A stretch of DNA of 64,000 nucleotides from JAHQVI01 sp963727575 (lineage in GTDB: Bacteria > Pseudomonadota > Alphaproteobacteria > Rhizobiales > Rhodomicrobiaceae), in assembly GCA_963727575.1 (NCBI GenBank), contig CAVSIA010000026.1:94056-158055 (forward strand), given 5' to 3'. The notes under the pieces are model-generated. The model was not told the DNA's origin and did no database searches. It saw only the letters and a program-made list of their open reading frames with translations. How positions within the stretch are numbered: the stretch's first letter is position 1; every line of letters begins with the position of its first letter. Shown here in pieces: positions 19,023 to 27,508 of the stretch. Both the position numbers and the translations under genes were made by a program.

Positions 19023-19035
19023 TTGTATGCCACAA
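19023..19035. promoter_or_regulatory. candidate GntR-type site (TTGTATGCCACAA)
   Basis: Read on the minus strand it contains TGGCATACAA, the same 10-mer as at 9000. It is embedded in a longer inverted repeat, GATTGT...ACAATC. It lies 175 bases upstream of tctC. Confidence 0.4.
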
Positions 19036-19319
19036 TCGCGGAACTTGGCAATGTTTTAGTAAGTAATGTATCGTCTGGATCTAAAAGGTTGCCGCTTTTT
19101 CCCATGAGAGCAAGGTATAAGACCGAAGATTTTCCGACCGGGCGCAACGCTGTTTTTGTGCTCTGCAACATATTTGGTGCTCTGCAATGTAAAACGGCGC
19201 ATATTACCTGTCGCGTTAAAAGCTTTTTTCGAATGTGTTGAGTCATTGCCGGAACTGATCTGGCAGAAGCTAGGGTCGGTGGGTAAGGTTCGCCTCGACA
19301 GGCCCATATGCTTGGGATA

Positions 19320-19337
19320 TGGTATTTGGCATACCAA
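19320..19337. promoter_or_regulatory. candidate GntR-type operator (TTGGCATACCAA with flanking TGGTAT)
   Basis: TTGGCATACCAA at 19326-19337 is palindromic except for one base and matches the TGGTATACCA core upstream of gntR. A TGGTAT half-site abuts it at 19320-19325. It lies about 100 bases before the succinyl-CoA-ligase-like genes. Confidence 0.5.
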
Positions 19338-19440
19338 GAAGCTCTGCCGCCTTCATGAGCAGTCGCGTATGCCGAACATCGGCACCCATGGAGGGTTGGA
19401 ACGGGGCTAGGCACGTTACGGCGTGCACGGAGGAAGGCCC

Positions 19441-20625
19441 ATGTTTTTACACGAGTTCCTGGCCAAGGAATTGTTGTCCCGGCGGGGCGTGCCGATCGCC
19501 ACGGGCCGCGTCGCAGGACGGCCCGACGATGCGGAACGGGCCGCGCGCGGAATGGGACCCGGCCGCTACGTGGTCAAGGCGCAGGTCCCGGCCGGCGACC
19601 GCATGGCAGGCGGCGGCATCCGGTTCGCGGAAACGCCGGAAGAGGTCCGCGCCGCCGCAGCCGCGATGCTCGGCAAACCTCTCGTGACGCGCCAGACCGG
19701 CCCGGGCGGCGAGATGGTCCGCTGGGTCTATGTCGAGGAAGCCGTCACCGCGCTGACCAATCTTTATGTCTCCGTCGCCGTCGACAGGGCCGCAGGCGAG
19801 GTCGTCCTGCTCGGCAGCAGCGCCCCGGTCGACGACAGCGACCCCACGGCCGTGCGCGATCGCGGTCAGCTCAAGCGCCTTGTCCTCAGGATCGGCGGTG
19901 ACGCGGCCATCGGCGATTTCGCCGCGTTGGCGAAACAGATCGCCCCGGCGACCGCGCGGATCGACGAGTTCGCCGCCCTGCTTCAGCTTCTGGCCAACAC
20001 GCTGATCGAGCTGGACGCAACGCTCATCGAGATCAATCCGCTGACGGTCACCGCCGACGGGCGCTTCATCGCCGTCGACGCCAAGATGACCATCGACGAC
20101 AACGCCATGCTCCGTCATCCGGACCTTGCGGCGCTGCGGCAGGCCGACGCCAATGTCGATGGCGATCCGGCCGAGGTCGCCGCCGACCGCCGGCACATCA
20201 ACTACCTCGCCCTGGACGGCGATATCGGCGTCGTCGTCAACGGTGCCGGGCTCGCCCTCGCCACGCTCGACAGCCTTGCCGATGCCGGCGGACGCCCGGC
20301 GAATTTCATGGATGTGCGTACCACCGCCACCAGCCTGGACATCGCTTTCGCCTTCGGTCTCGTGCTCGCCAACAAATCGGTGCGTGCCGTGCTGCTCAAC
20401 GTCCATGGCGGCGGTATGCAGCGCTGCGACACCATCGCGGAGGGTATCGGCATCGCCATGCGCCGTGGCGGCCGGAGCGTGCCGCTGGTTGTGCGCCTCG
20501 CCGGCAACAATGCCGATTTCGCACGGGATCGCCTGAGGAGCTTCGGCATCCGTTTCGTCGAAGGCGCGAGCATCACCGACGCCGCGCAACGCGTCGTTAC
20601 AATGGTATCCAGGGAGATTGCGTAA
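19441..20625 (+). CDS. succinyl-CoA ligase beta-like subunit (divergent paralogue)
   Basis: A 394-residue ATP-grasp subunit of the SucC family (MFLHEFLAKELLSRRGVPI; YVVKAQVPAGDRM; LIEINPLTVTADG; NGAGLALATLD; VLLNVHGGGMQRCD). It binds nucleotide and, with the next gene, would form an acid-CoA ligase. It departs from true SucC in several positions and sits alone with its partner in an oxalate cluster, away from TCA-cycle genes, so its acid is probably not succinate. GGAGGAAGG precedes the ATG at 19441. Its stop overlaps the next start by one base (TAATG). Confidence 0.85.
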   Translation: MFLHEFLAKELLSRRGVPIATGRVAGRPDDAERAARGMGPGRYVVKAQVPAGDRMAGGGIRFAETPEEVRAAAAAMLGKPLVTRQTGPGGEMVRWVYVEEAVTALTNLYVSVAVDRAAGEVVLLGSSAPVDDSDPTAVRDRGQLKRLVLRIGGDAAIGDFAALAKQIAPATARIDEFAALLQLLANTLIELDATLIEINPLTVTADGRFIAVDAKMTIDDNAMLRHPDLAALRQADANVDGDPAEVAADRRHINYLALDGDIGVVVNGAGLALATLDSLADAGGRPANFMDVRTTATSLDIAFAFGLVLANKSVRAVLLNVHGGGMQRCDTIAEGIGIAMRRGGRSVPLVVRLAGNNADFARDRLRSFGIRFVEGASITDAAQRVVTMVSREIA

Positions 20626-21515
20626 TGGCGATCCTTGTCGGCGCGAACACGCGCGCAATCTGCCAGGGCATGACCGGACATGCGGGCAGCTATCACACCC
20701 AGCGCATGATCGCCTACGGCACTAAGATCGTCGCCGGGGTGACGCCGGGTAAGGGCGGCAGCAAGGCGCTCGATCTGCCGGTGTTCGACACCGTCCACGC
20801 CGCGAAAGAGGCGACCGACGCCAATGCCAGCATCCTGTTCGTGCCGCCGCTCCACGCAGCCGCGGCGATGATCGAAGCCATCGAAGCCGAGATCCCGCTG
20901 CTGGTCTGCGTCACCGAGCGCGTGCCCGTCCTCGATATGATCCGTGTGCGGCAGGCGCTCGAAGGCTCCAAGACCCGCCTCATCGGACCGAACTCGCAAG
21001 GCATTCTGGCACCCGGCGTCGTCCAGCTCGGCGTAATGACCACGGTCGACGCGCGCCGCGGCGGCATCGGCATCGCCTCGCGCTCGGCCTCGCTGACCAG
21101 CGAAGTCGTGGCGCAGGTGACGGCGGCCGGGCTCGGCCAATCGACGACGGTGGGCGTCGGCGGCGACCCGATTCACGGCGTCGACCTGAAGACCTGCCTT
21201 GAGCTTTTCGTCGAAGACCCGGAGACGCGCGGCGTCATCCTGGTTGGCGAGATCGGCGGCACCGAGGAAGAGGAGACGGCGGCGCTCGTCGCCAAGCTGC
21301 GCCCGCGCAAGCCGATTGTCGCCCTCGTCGTCGGACGCAACGCGCCGCGCGAAAGGCGCATGGGCCACGCCGGCGCGTTCATGGCCGGCGGCCAGGGCAG
21401 CGCCGAGAGCAAGATCGCCGCGCTGAAGGCGGTCGGCATTCGCATCGCGCCGAATGCCAGCGTGGTCGGCGAAACCATGCGGCAGGCTCTGTCCGAAGCA
21501 TCCGCCGCCGTCTAG
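20625..21515 (+). CDS. succinyl-CoA ligase alpha-like subunit (divergent paralogue)
   Basis: A 296-residue SucD-like subunit with the CoA-binding Rossmann start (AILVGANTRAICQGMTG), the conserved YGTKIVAGVTPGKGG, and the phospho-His loop RRMGHAGAFMAGGQG. The usual SRSGTLT segment reads SRSASLTSE, a visible divergence near the active site. It is coupled to the beta-like gene by a one-base overlap. Together they could ligate CoA to oxalate, formate, glyoxylate, malate or another small acid; context favours a member of the oxalate pathway, but this is inference. Confidence 0.85.
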   Translation: MAILVGANTRAICQGMTGHAGSYHTQRMIAYGTKIVAGVTPGKGGSKALDLPVFDTVHAAKEATDANASILFVPPLHAAAAMIEAIEAEIPLLVCVTERVPVLDMIRVRQALEGSKTRLIGPNSQGILAPGVVQLGVMTTVDARRGGIGIASRSASLTSEVVAQVTAAGLGQSTTVGVGGDPIHGVDLKTCLELFVEDPETRGVILVGEIGGTEEEETAALVAKLRPRKPIVALVVGRNAPRERRMGHAGAFMAGGQGSAESKIAALKAVGIRIAPNASVVGETMRQALSEASAAV

Positions 21516-21591
21516 AACGAGCGCCTGCTCTGAGCAGATCACTAAGGTGACGCAAATCGCAGCCGAGAACGCAATCCTGCTTGAACGCTGA

Positions 21592-21613
21592 AACGGCGCC
21601 GATTGGCGCCGTT
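21592..21613. terminator. hairpin between the ligase-like pair and the convergent small gene
   Basis: AACGGCGCC and GGCGCCGTT make a 9-bp perfect stem with a GATT loop. It sits between genes converging from both sides. There is no T-run, so function as a terminator is tentative. Confidence 0.5.
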
Positions 21614-21652
21614 CAAGGTATACCGACGGAATGATTGCCGAAGCGGGAAGCG

Positions 21653-21886
21653 TCAGCCGCCGACCTTCAGGCCGGCAAGCGCCGCCTGGACGGAAGCCGC
21701 GCTGCGGGCGATCGCCGTCGAAGCTGCACCTGCGTCGTCGGCATCACCGTCATTGGACTGGGCCGGCGCAGCAGGCTGGGCGTTCTGGGTTTTCTTGTCG
21801 TCCTGATCCTGATCCTGTTTCGCGACGCGCGAGGTCTGGACCGGGGTGGGAGCGTTGGAGACGGAACCGACTGAAGAGACAGACAT
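21653..21886 (-). CDS. small Ala/Gln/Asp-rich protein of unknown function (77 aa)
   Basis: A 77-residue low-complexity, probably disordered protein beginning MSVSSVGSVSNAPTP and containing the acidic stretch QDQDQDDKK. AAAGGATCACC immediately upstream on the minus strand supports translation from 21886. It has no signal peptide or membrane segment and no recognised family. Low complexity makes the coding call uncertain. Confidence 0.5.
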   Translation of the reverse strand: MSVSSVGSVSNAPTPVQTSRVAKQDQDQDDKKTQNAQPAAPAQSNDGDADDAGAASTAIARSAASVQAALAGLKVGG

Positions 21887-22303
21887 TTTGGTGATCCTTT
21901 GCAGATCCTGTTGAGTTCGAAGGGATCCTGCGCGTCAAACCTTGCCAAGGCGTGCATGACCTGCTGACACAACCTTAAGCAGGGCTTCAAAACGGGTCCG
22001 CCGCTGCCGCCGGGGAGGTGGCACCGGCGTCCCGGGCAAACCGCTATCGACCGGCCTGGCAGCCTCCTCCAGCGACCGTCGAAATGGCGGACACCAGCGA
22101 AACGGCCTTGATTAGCAACGGCAAATCTCTATTCTCGGCCCGCCGTACAACAATCGGGATTCTCATGCCAAATTCTGGAAAGCCGGTCGGGGGGCGCCTT
22201 CGGCGGACCACTGCTGCCCTGCTCCTGCGCCGGAATGCCGCGCCCGCTGTCGCTCAGGCGAGCACCGGCCGATGCGGGTCTTGCCCGTTGGGGACGTAAG
22301 GGC
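21887..22303. other. intergenic stretch without a supported gene
   Basis: About 417 bases separating the small minus-strand gene from the TSUP permease. It presumably carries both promoters. I see no convincing coding region, RNA gene or repeat. Confidence 0.4.
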
Positions 22304-23056
22304 TTGTTGAGCGATCCCTATTTCCTCGCCGCCGCTATCCCGGCAGTCATCGCGCTCGGCCTCGCCAAGGGCGGCTTTGCCGGCGCCGGCACCGTCGCCA
22401 CCCCGCTCGTCGCGCTCGTCGTGCCACCATTCGAGGCCGCCGCCCTTTTGCTGCCGATCCTCATCGTTCAGGACGCGATCTCGGTCTTTGTCTACCGGCG
22501 AGACTGGAGCGCGCGGAACCTGAAGCTGATGCTGCCCGGCGCGGCGGTGGGTATCGGCATCGCCTGGGCGCTGGCGATGCAGGTGCCGGAGCCGATCGTC
22601 CGGCTGATCGTCGGCGGAATCGGCCTGTCCTTCGTGCTCAATGTCTGGTTCGGGCGCAAACCTGAGCGCTCGGAGGGCCATGGGCCGAGCGGCGTCTTCT
22701 GGGGCGCGGTCTCGGGCTTCACCTCCGCCTTCGCCAATGCCGGCGGGCCGCCCTTCCAGGTCTATATCCTGCCGCAGCAATTGCCCAAGCTGACGCTTGT
22801 CGGCACGACGACGATCTTCTTTGCCGTCGTCAACTGGCTGAAAGTCCTGCCTTATGTCGCGCTGGGCAATTTCTCCACCGACGGAATTCTGATCTCGCTC
22901 GCGCTGATGCCGCTGGCCATCGCGGCCAATTTTGCCGGGATCTGGCTGGTCCGCGTCACCCCGTTCGAATTGTTCTACAAGATCGCCTACACGCTGGTGA
23001 TGATCCTCTCGCTCACCCTGATCTGGCAAGGCTGCGCGGCGCTTTTGCGGCATTGA
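22304..23056 (+). CDS. TSUP family permease (TauE/SafE, sulfite exporter-like)
   Basis: An integral membrane protein of about 250 residues with seven to eight hydrophobic segments. It carries the duplicated family motifs: LGLAKGGFAGAG near the N-terminus and FTSAFANAGGPPFQVY in the second half. TSUP proteins move sulfite, sulfoacetate or similar anions. The start is uncertain: SDPYFLAAAIPA is where the family begins, which implicates a TTG at 22304 or 22307 after GTAAGGGC; an ATG-like start at 22235 would add a poorly conserved leader. Confidence 0.85.
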   Translation: MLSDPYFLAAAIPAVIALGLAKGGFAGAGTVATPLVALVVPPFEAAALLLPILIVQDAISVFVYRRDWSARNLKLMLPGAAVGIGIAWALAMQVPEPIVRLIVGGIGLSFVLNVWFGRKPERSEGHGPSGVFWGAVSGFTSAFANAGGPPFQVYILPQQLPKLTLVGTTTIFFAVVNWLKVLPYVALGNFSTDGILISLALMPLAIAANFAGIWLVRVTPFELFYKIAYTLVMILSLTLIWQGCAALLRH

Positions 23057-23203
23057 GGCGGGAAGCCTCCCAAGTGCCGCTCATCAATCGGTAAGCTTTT
23101 TATGGAAAGATTCAGGGTTGGCCCGTGAGAGCGCGCCGACCATGCGTAGCCCCTTGTCTGATGGAGCCTGGGACAGGCCGCCCGCCTGGCTCCGGATCGA
23201 GAG

Positions 23204-24454
23204 ATGTTCAGTCGAATTGCATCATCGGCGCAAAGCGCGATCGCCGCCCGCAGCGGCAGCGTCGCGGTGCAGATCGGTGTCGGGCTGGTCGTGCTGCTGG
23301 GCATGGTCGGCCTCGGCACGGAAGGCACGTTCCTGATCTACAAGCATCGCCAGATGCAGTCGGCCGCCGATTCCGCTGCGCTCAGCGGCGCGATGGCGTT
23401 GTCGCAGGCGTTCCCCCGCGATCCGGAGAGCGAAGCACGCGCGGTCGCCGCCGACCTCGGCTTCGTCCACGGCACGGGCCGGGTCACCGTCACGGTCAAC
23501 GTGCCGCCGGTCAGCGGCGCCCAGGCAGGCAATACCGGCGCCGTCGAAGTGATCATCGCCCAGCCGCAGGACCTGTCGATGATGCGGCTGTTCGGCGACG
23601 ACACCGTCAATGTCGGCACCCGCTCGGTGGCGTCCCGAAGCGCAACCGGCCGCTTCTGCATCCTGGCGCTGGACCCGACCGCACCGCAGGCCATGTATGT
23701 CGCCAACAACGCCACCGTTGCCGACCCGGACTGCGGCGTCGCCGTCAATTCCAACAGCGACACGGCCCTGGTGCTGAAAAATAATGCCGCGATGAATGGC
23801 CCGGTCATCACGCGGGGCGAGTGGGCCCTGTCGAACAACGCGCATCTTTACGGCGACCCGCTGATCCAGCACGGCCCCGCCATCGCCGATCCTTACGCCG
23901 ACGTGGCGCTGCAGGCCGCGCCTGCCTGCACAGGCCAATCGGGCTCCGGCAGCAACAATGTCACCCGCTATCTGACGCCGGGGCATTTCTGCAGCGGATT
24001 GGATTTCAAGAACAACGCCACGCTCAACCTCGCCCCAGGCATCTATTACATCGACAACAAACTGGCGCTGAAAAACAATGTCGTCGTGAACGCTACCGAG
24101 GGCGTCACTTTGATCGTCACAGGCAACTACGCCATCGACATTAACAACAACGCCATTCTCAACATCACGGCGCCGACAAGCGGCGACTATGCGGGGCTGG
24201 CTTTTTTCGGTCCGCGCGACGGAACCGCTTCGATCCTGCAAAAATTCAGCAACAACGCCATTCTGAACATTCAGGGCGCGATCTATTTCCCGAACCAGAT
24301 CCTCGAAATCGACAATAACGGCTCGACCAATCCGAATGGCTGCACGCAGGCAATCGCCCGGGAAATTCAGATGATGAACAATGCAAGGCTGAGCAATAAT
24401 TGCGACGCGACCGGCGTAAAGCCGATCGGACCGCCCGCTCAGCTCGTCGAATGA
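23204..24454 (+). CDS. TadG-like Flp pilus-assembly protein with an Asn-rich repeat domain
   Basis: A 416-residue protein with the TadG/TadE N-terminal membrane segment (VAVQIGVGLVVLLGMVGLGTE) and the KHRQMQSAADSAALSGAMAL sequence typical of TadG. From about residue 165 to 405 it has spaced NNA-type repeats (LKNNAAMNG, SNNAHLYG, FKNNATLNL, LKNNVVVNA, INNNAILNI, FSNNAILNI, MMNNARLSN) alternating with short strands, suggesting a beta-helix or solenoid outside the membrane. It overlaps the following tadE-like gene's leader region (ATGA at 24451). It opens the plus-strand arm of the Tad locus. Confidence 0.82.
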   Translation: MFSRIASSAQSAIAARSGSVAVQIGVGLVVLLGMVGLGTEGTFLIYKHRQMQSAADSAALSGAMALSQAFPRDPESEARAVAADLGFVHGTGRVTVTVNVPPVSGAQAGNTGAVEVIIAQPQDLSMMRLFGDDTVNVGTRSVASRSATGRFCILALDPTAPQAMYVANNATVADPDCGVAVNSNSDTALVLKNNAAMNGPVITRGEWALSNNAHLYGDPLIQHGPAIADPYADVALQAAPACTGQSGSGSNNVTRYLTPGHFCSGLDFKNNATLNLAPGIYYIDNKLALKNNVVVNATEGVTLIVTGNYAIDINNNAILNITAPTSGDYAGLAFFGPRDGTASILQKFSNNAILNIQGAIYFPNQILEIDNNGSTNPNGCTQAIAREIQMMNNARLSNNCDATGVKPIGPPAQLVE

Positions 24455-24468
24455 AGGAGGTGCGCACG

Positions 24469-24936
24469 ATGTTCCGCCTCAACGGCATCCGCAAGGCGAC
24501 CGACTGGCTTCGGTGCAAGGCCGGCACGGCGGCACTGGAGTTCGGCTTGATGGCGCCGTTCCTGATCATGCTGGTGGTGGCAACGGTCGAGGTCGGCTCC
24601 GCCGTCTATCAGGGCATGGAGGCGCAGAACGCCGCCGAGGCCGGAGCCGTCTACGCATCCAGGCACGGCTTCGACACCGCCGGAATCACTGGAGCGGTGC
24701 TGAACGCCACCCCGGCCGCCGGCATCACCGCGGCGCCCGCGCCGACGCAATTCTGCGGTTGTCCGACCGCCGGCGGCATCGCCGATACGGCGTGCGCCAC
24801 CACCTGCTCCGACGGCACCGCTCCGGGGCAATATCTGCGAATTACCGCCCGGATCACCCACGATCCGCTGCTGTCGTTCTCCGGCCTTGTGGCGCCGGTT
24901 GCGATCTCGGGCGAGGCGGTGGTCAGGATGTACTGA
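24469..24936 (+). CDS. TadE-like pseudopilin
   Basis: A 155-residue protein with a TadE domain: Ala-rich lead-in, GTAALEFGLMAPFLIML with the conserved Glu following Ala-Leu, and one N-terminal membrane helix. A Cys-rich patch (FCGCPTAGG, TACATTCSDG) in the exported part may be disulfide-bonded. The start at 24469 is favoured over 24451 because AAGGAGGTG lies at 24453-24461. TadE proteins are minor pseudopilins processed by the Tad prepilin peptidase. Confidence 0.85.
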   Translation: MFRLNGIRKATDWLRCKAGTAALEFGLMAPFLIMLVVATVEVGSAVYQGMEAQNAAEAGAVYASRHGFDTAGITGAVLNATPAAGITAAPAPTQFCGCPTAGGIADTACATTCSDGTAPGQYLRITARITHDPLLSFSGLVAPVAISGEAVVRMY

Positions 24937-24939
24937 GCC

Positions 24940-25350
24940 ATGGCGCGCAAACCGAAATCATGGAGAATTTTAGGGACCGCAGGGTCGATGGCCCTGGAAT
25001 ACGGGCTGACGCTCCCCGCGCTGCTGCTGCTGATCCTGGGCGCAATGGATGCCGGACGCCTGATCTGGACGTATACGACCCTGAACCGCGCGGTCGAGGC
25101 TTCCGCCCGCTGCGCCGCGATCAACCCCAGCGCTTGCGGAACAGCGGCGCAAATCGCCGACCGGGCCGTATCCGAAGCCTGGGGCCTGGGCGTCACGGCG
25201 GGGACCTTCACCGCGCAGACCGAGGCATGCGGCGCGAGCGTCACCGCGAATTACGACTTTCCCATCCTGATCCCCTGGCTGGGCGGTCCGCAACCGGACG
25301 ACCTGCCCAACGCCATTACCCTCACCGTATCGGCCTGCTACCCGCTGTAG
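24940..25350 (+). CDS. TadE-like pseudopilin (second copy)
   Basis: A 136-residue protein with the TadE N-terminus (GSMALEYGLTLPALLLLILG) and a single membrane helix, three bases after the previous tadE-like gene. The Glu-Tyr pair matches the processing region of Flp-type pseudopilins. Four Cys occur in the exported part. It is a minor component of the Flp pilus machine by homology. Confidence 0.85.
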   Translation: MARKPKSWRILGTAGSMALEYGLTLPALLLLILGAMDAGRLIWTYTTLNRAVEASARCAAINPSACGTAAQIADRAVSEAWGLGVTAGTFTAQTEACGASVTANYDFPILIPWLGGPQPDDLPNAITLTVSACYPL

Positions 25351-25489
25351 CGCCTCGACCCCGCGACAATCGAATTTTCGCCGCCATGGCGCTCAGGTGA
25401 TTGCGCACCTGAGCGAACGCGTGTATGCGACATAAATTCAATTAAAAGTTGTGGATATCGACGTTTTTGGGGCTTGGAAGGTAAGGGGC

Positions 25490-27082
25490 ATGGCGCAATC
25501 CGCAGGGGGGACACGGCAATCGAGGCGACGAATCACATGGCCGACCGCACGAGGGCCGGCAATTCGGAGCCTCATTCTGTTGTGCGCCGCCGCGATGCTG
25601 ACAGCGGCAGCCGGCCGGCCGGCAAGCGCGGAAAAGGCCAATTCGGGCGCGAAGTCGGATGCCTTCACCAGCGCCGTCGCCGAAAACGGTGCTTATGTCC
25701 GCCGCATCGCCGTAACCCGCCACAAATCGCGCACCATCAAGCTCGACCTGCCGTTCCACACCGCCGTCGTCGGCTCGCCGGACATCGCCGACGTTCTGCC
25801 GATGTCCAACCGGGTGCTCTACGTCCAGGGCAAGAAGGTCGGCACGACGAACATCTCGGTGTTCGACGACCAGAAGGAGCTGGTCACCGTCGTCGATGTC
25901 GACGTGACGCTCGATACCGATCATATCGCCGAGAGCATCCAATCCAGCATCGAAAGCCCCGGCATCCACATCGCCGGCGCCAATGATCAGGTCGTGCTCA
26001 GCGGCACGGCGAAGAACGCCGTGGACGCCGAGCGGGCGGTGTCGATCGCCAAGGCAATGGCGCCGGGCACATCCGTCATCAACGCGATGAAGATCGGCCA
26101 GCCGCAGCAGGTCATGCTGAAGGTCCGCTATATGGAGGTCAACCGGAACGCGGCGCGGGAGATCGGCGTCAATTGGTACGGCGCCAACGGACAGGGCGAC
26201 CGCGGCGTCAACACCGGCCTCGGCATACCGAACGTGGTCGGCGGCGGCGGCAGCCTGCCGCTGTTCCAGGCCGTGCGCACGCTCGCCTCCGGTGCAACCA
26301 GCGAGCCGTTCAGCATCGCGGTCGCCAGCGTGCTCAACCAGGGTGTCAGCCTCGACGTACTGATCAGCGCGCTGGAGAAAAAAGGCCTCGTGCGCCTGCT
26401 CGCCGAACCCAATCTGGTCGCGCTCTCCGGGGACGCGGCCAGCTTCCTCGCAGGTGGCGAGATCCCCGTTCCCGTGGTGCAGCCATCGGGCGGCTCGGTT
26501 CCGCTGATCACGGTCGAATACAAGCCGTTCGGCGTGCAGCTCTCCTTTCTGCCGACCGTCCAGAACGCCGGCATCATCAACCTGCACATCGCCCCGACGG
26601 TCAGCCAGCTCGACTATTCCAACGCCGTCATCGTACAGGGATACCGCATCCCCGCCTTGTCGAAGCGAGAGACGAAAACCACCATCGAGTTGCGAGACGG
26701 CCAGAGCTTCGCCATCAGCGGGCTGCTTCAGAGCGAGGGCCTGCGCGACATCGCGCAAGTGCCATGGATCGGATCGCTCCCGGTCTTGGGCGCTTTGTTC
26801 CGCAGCTCGTCCTATCAGCAGAAGGAAACCGACCTCGTCGTGATCGTGACGCCGCATCTGGTCGCCCCGGCGGCTCCAGGCCAGCAACTGGCCGGACCGC
26901 TCGATCAGCGGATCCCCTCGAACGATGTCGATTTCTTCCTGAACGGTCGGATGGATCTGCGCAAGAAATACCGGGACTACGTCACCGCCGGCGGCGGGTC
27001 GAACGGCCCCTATGGACACATCATCGGTGCGCCGGCGAACGCATATCGCCCGGCGCGGGCGGGGGAGACGACATGGAAATGA
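25490..27082 (+). CDS. cpaC: Tad/Flp pilus outer-membrane secretin (CpaC/RcpA)
   Basis: A 530-residue secretin through which the Flp pilus leaves the cell. It has a signal peptide (SLILLCAAAMLTAAAGRPASA), an N-terminal pilus-specific domain (VGSPDIADVLPMSNRVLYVQGKKVGTTNISVFD), a BON-type segment, and the secretin domain with LVALSGDAASFLAGGEIPVP and the C-terminal VPWIGSLPVLGALFRSS gate motif. The ATG at 25490 is selected because GGAAGG lies eight bases upstream and the signal peptide follows. It overlaps the next gene by ten bases. Confidence 0.92.
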   Translation: MAQSAGGTRQSRRRITWPTARGPAIRSLILLCAAAMLTAAAGRPASAEKANSGAKSDAFTSAVAENGAYVRRIAVTRHKSRTIKLDLPFHTAVVGSPDIADVLPMSNRVLYVQGKKVGTTNISVFDDQKELVTVVDVDVTLDTDHIAESIQSSIESPGIHIAGANDQVVLSGTAKNAVDAERAVSIAKAMAPGTSVINAMKIGQPQQVMLKVRYMEVNRNAAREIGVNWYGANGQGDRGVNTGLGIPNVVGGGGSLPLFQAVRTLASGATSEPFSIAVASVLNQGVSLDVLISALEKKGLVRLLAEPNLVALSGDAASFLAGGEIPVPVVQPSGGSVPLITVEYKPFGVQLSFLPTVQNAGIINLHIAPTVSQLDYSNAVIVQGYRIPALSKRETKTTIELRDGQSFAISGLLQSEGLRDIAQVPWIGSLPVLGALFRSSSYQQKETDLVVIVTPHLVAPAAPGQQLAGPLDQRIPSNDVDFFLNGRMDLRKKYRDYVTAGGGSNGPYGHIIGAPANAYRPARAGETTWK

Positions 27083-27474
27083 TCAGGACGGCAGGGCTCG
27101 TCTGCGGCGCATTTCTGCTGACATGCGGCGGCGCGCAGGCGGACGACTATGACTGGGAGGATATCTTTTCGCCCTACAGGCAGCGGATCGATGCCGTCAC
27201 GCCCAGCGCGGGCAACGCCCAGAACGTCAACGCCGCGACCCATGTGATCACGCCATGGCCGCCCTACGTCCACAACCGCCGCATCCCCGGCGATGGCACA
27301 CGCATGGTCGGCGCCATCGAGCGCTACCACAATCCCAACGCCGCGCCGGCCGCATCGCAGCCGCAAGGCATGGCGCTGTTCGGGCCGTCCGGCGGAAGCG
27401 GATCATCGAACGGCACCGGCGAGGCCGGCCAAGGCACGACGCCGTCCGGTCAGTCCGGACAACCGGCCCAGTGA
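27073..27474 (+). CDS. small secreted protein in the Tad locus
   Basis: A 133-residue exported protein with a signal peptide (AGLVCGAFLLTCGGAQA), a conserved-looking middle (DYDWEDIFSPYRQRID, VITPWPPYVHNRRIPGDG), and a disordered Gly/Ser/Gln-rich tail. GGGGGAG is placed for the ATG at 27073. It overlaps the secretin end and precedes the tadD-like gene. It is too short for CpaD and I do not recognise the family. It may be a locus-specific secretin partner (inference). Confidence 0.75.
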   Translation: MEMIRTAGLVCGAFLLTCGGAQADDYDWEDIFSPYRQRIDAVTPSAGNAQNVNAATHVITPWPPYVHNRRIPGDGTRMVGAIERYHNPNAAPAASQPQGMALFGPSGGSGSSNGTGEAGQGTTPSGQSGQPAQ

Positions 27475-27508
27475 CCCGGCCGGAGCGAGAGGCAGTTTGG
27501 AGGTCAAG

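Larger units (their letters stand above)
18849..19440. other. divergent control region between tctC and the ligase-like pair
   Basis: A 592-base gap, noticeably less GC-rich than its surroundings between 19040 and 19330. It holds two candidate GntR-type sites (19023 and 19320-19337) and the ribosome site GGAGGAAGG for the plus-strand gene. Small open frames here lack start signals and are not called. Confidence 0.5.

Noticed and set aside
21603..21894. Plus-strand small frames opposite the 77-residue gene
   Set aside because: Less plausible than the minus-strand frame, which has a ribosome site and a non-random, low-complexity composition.
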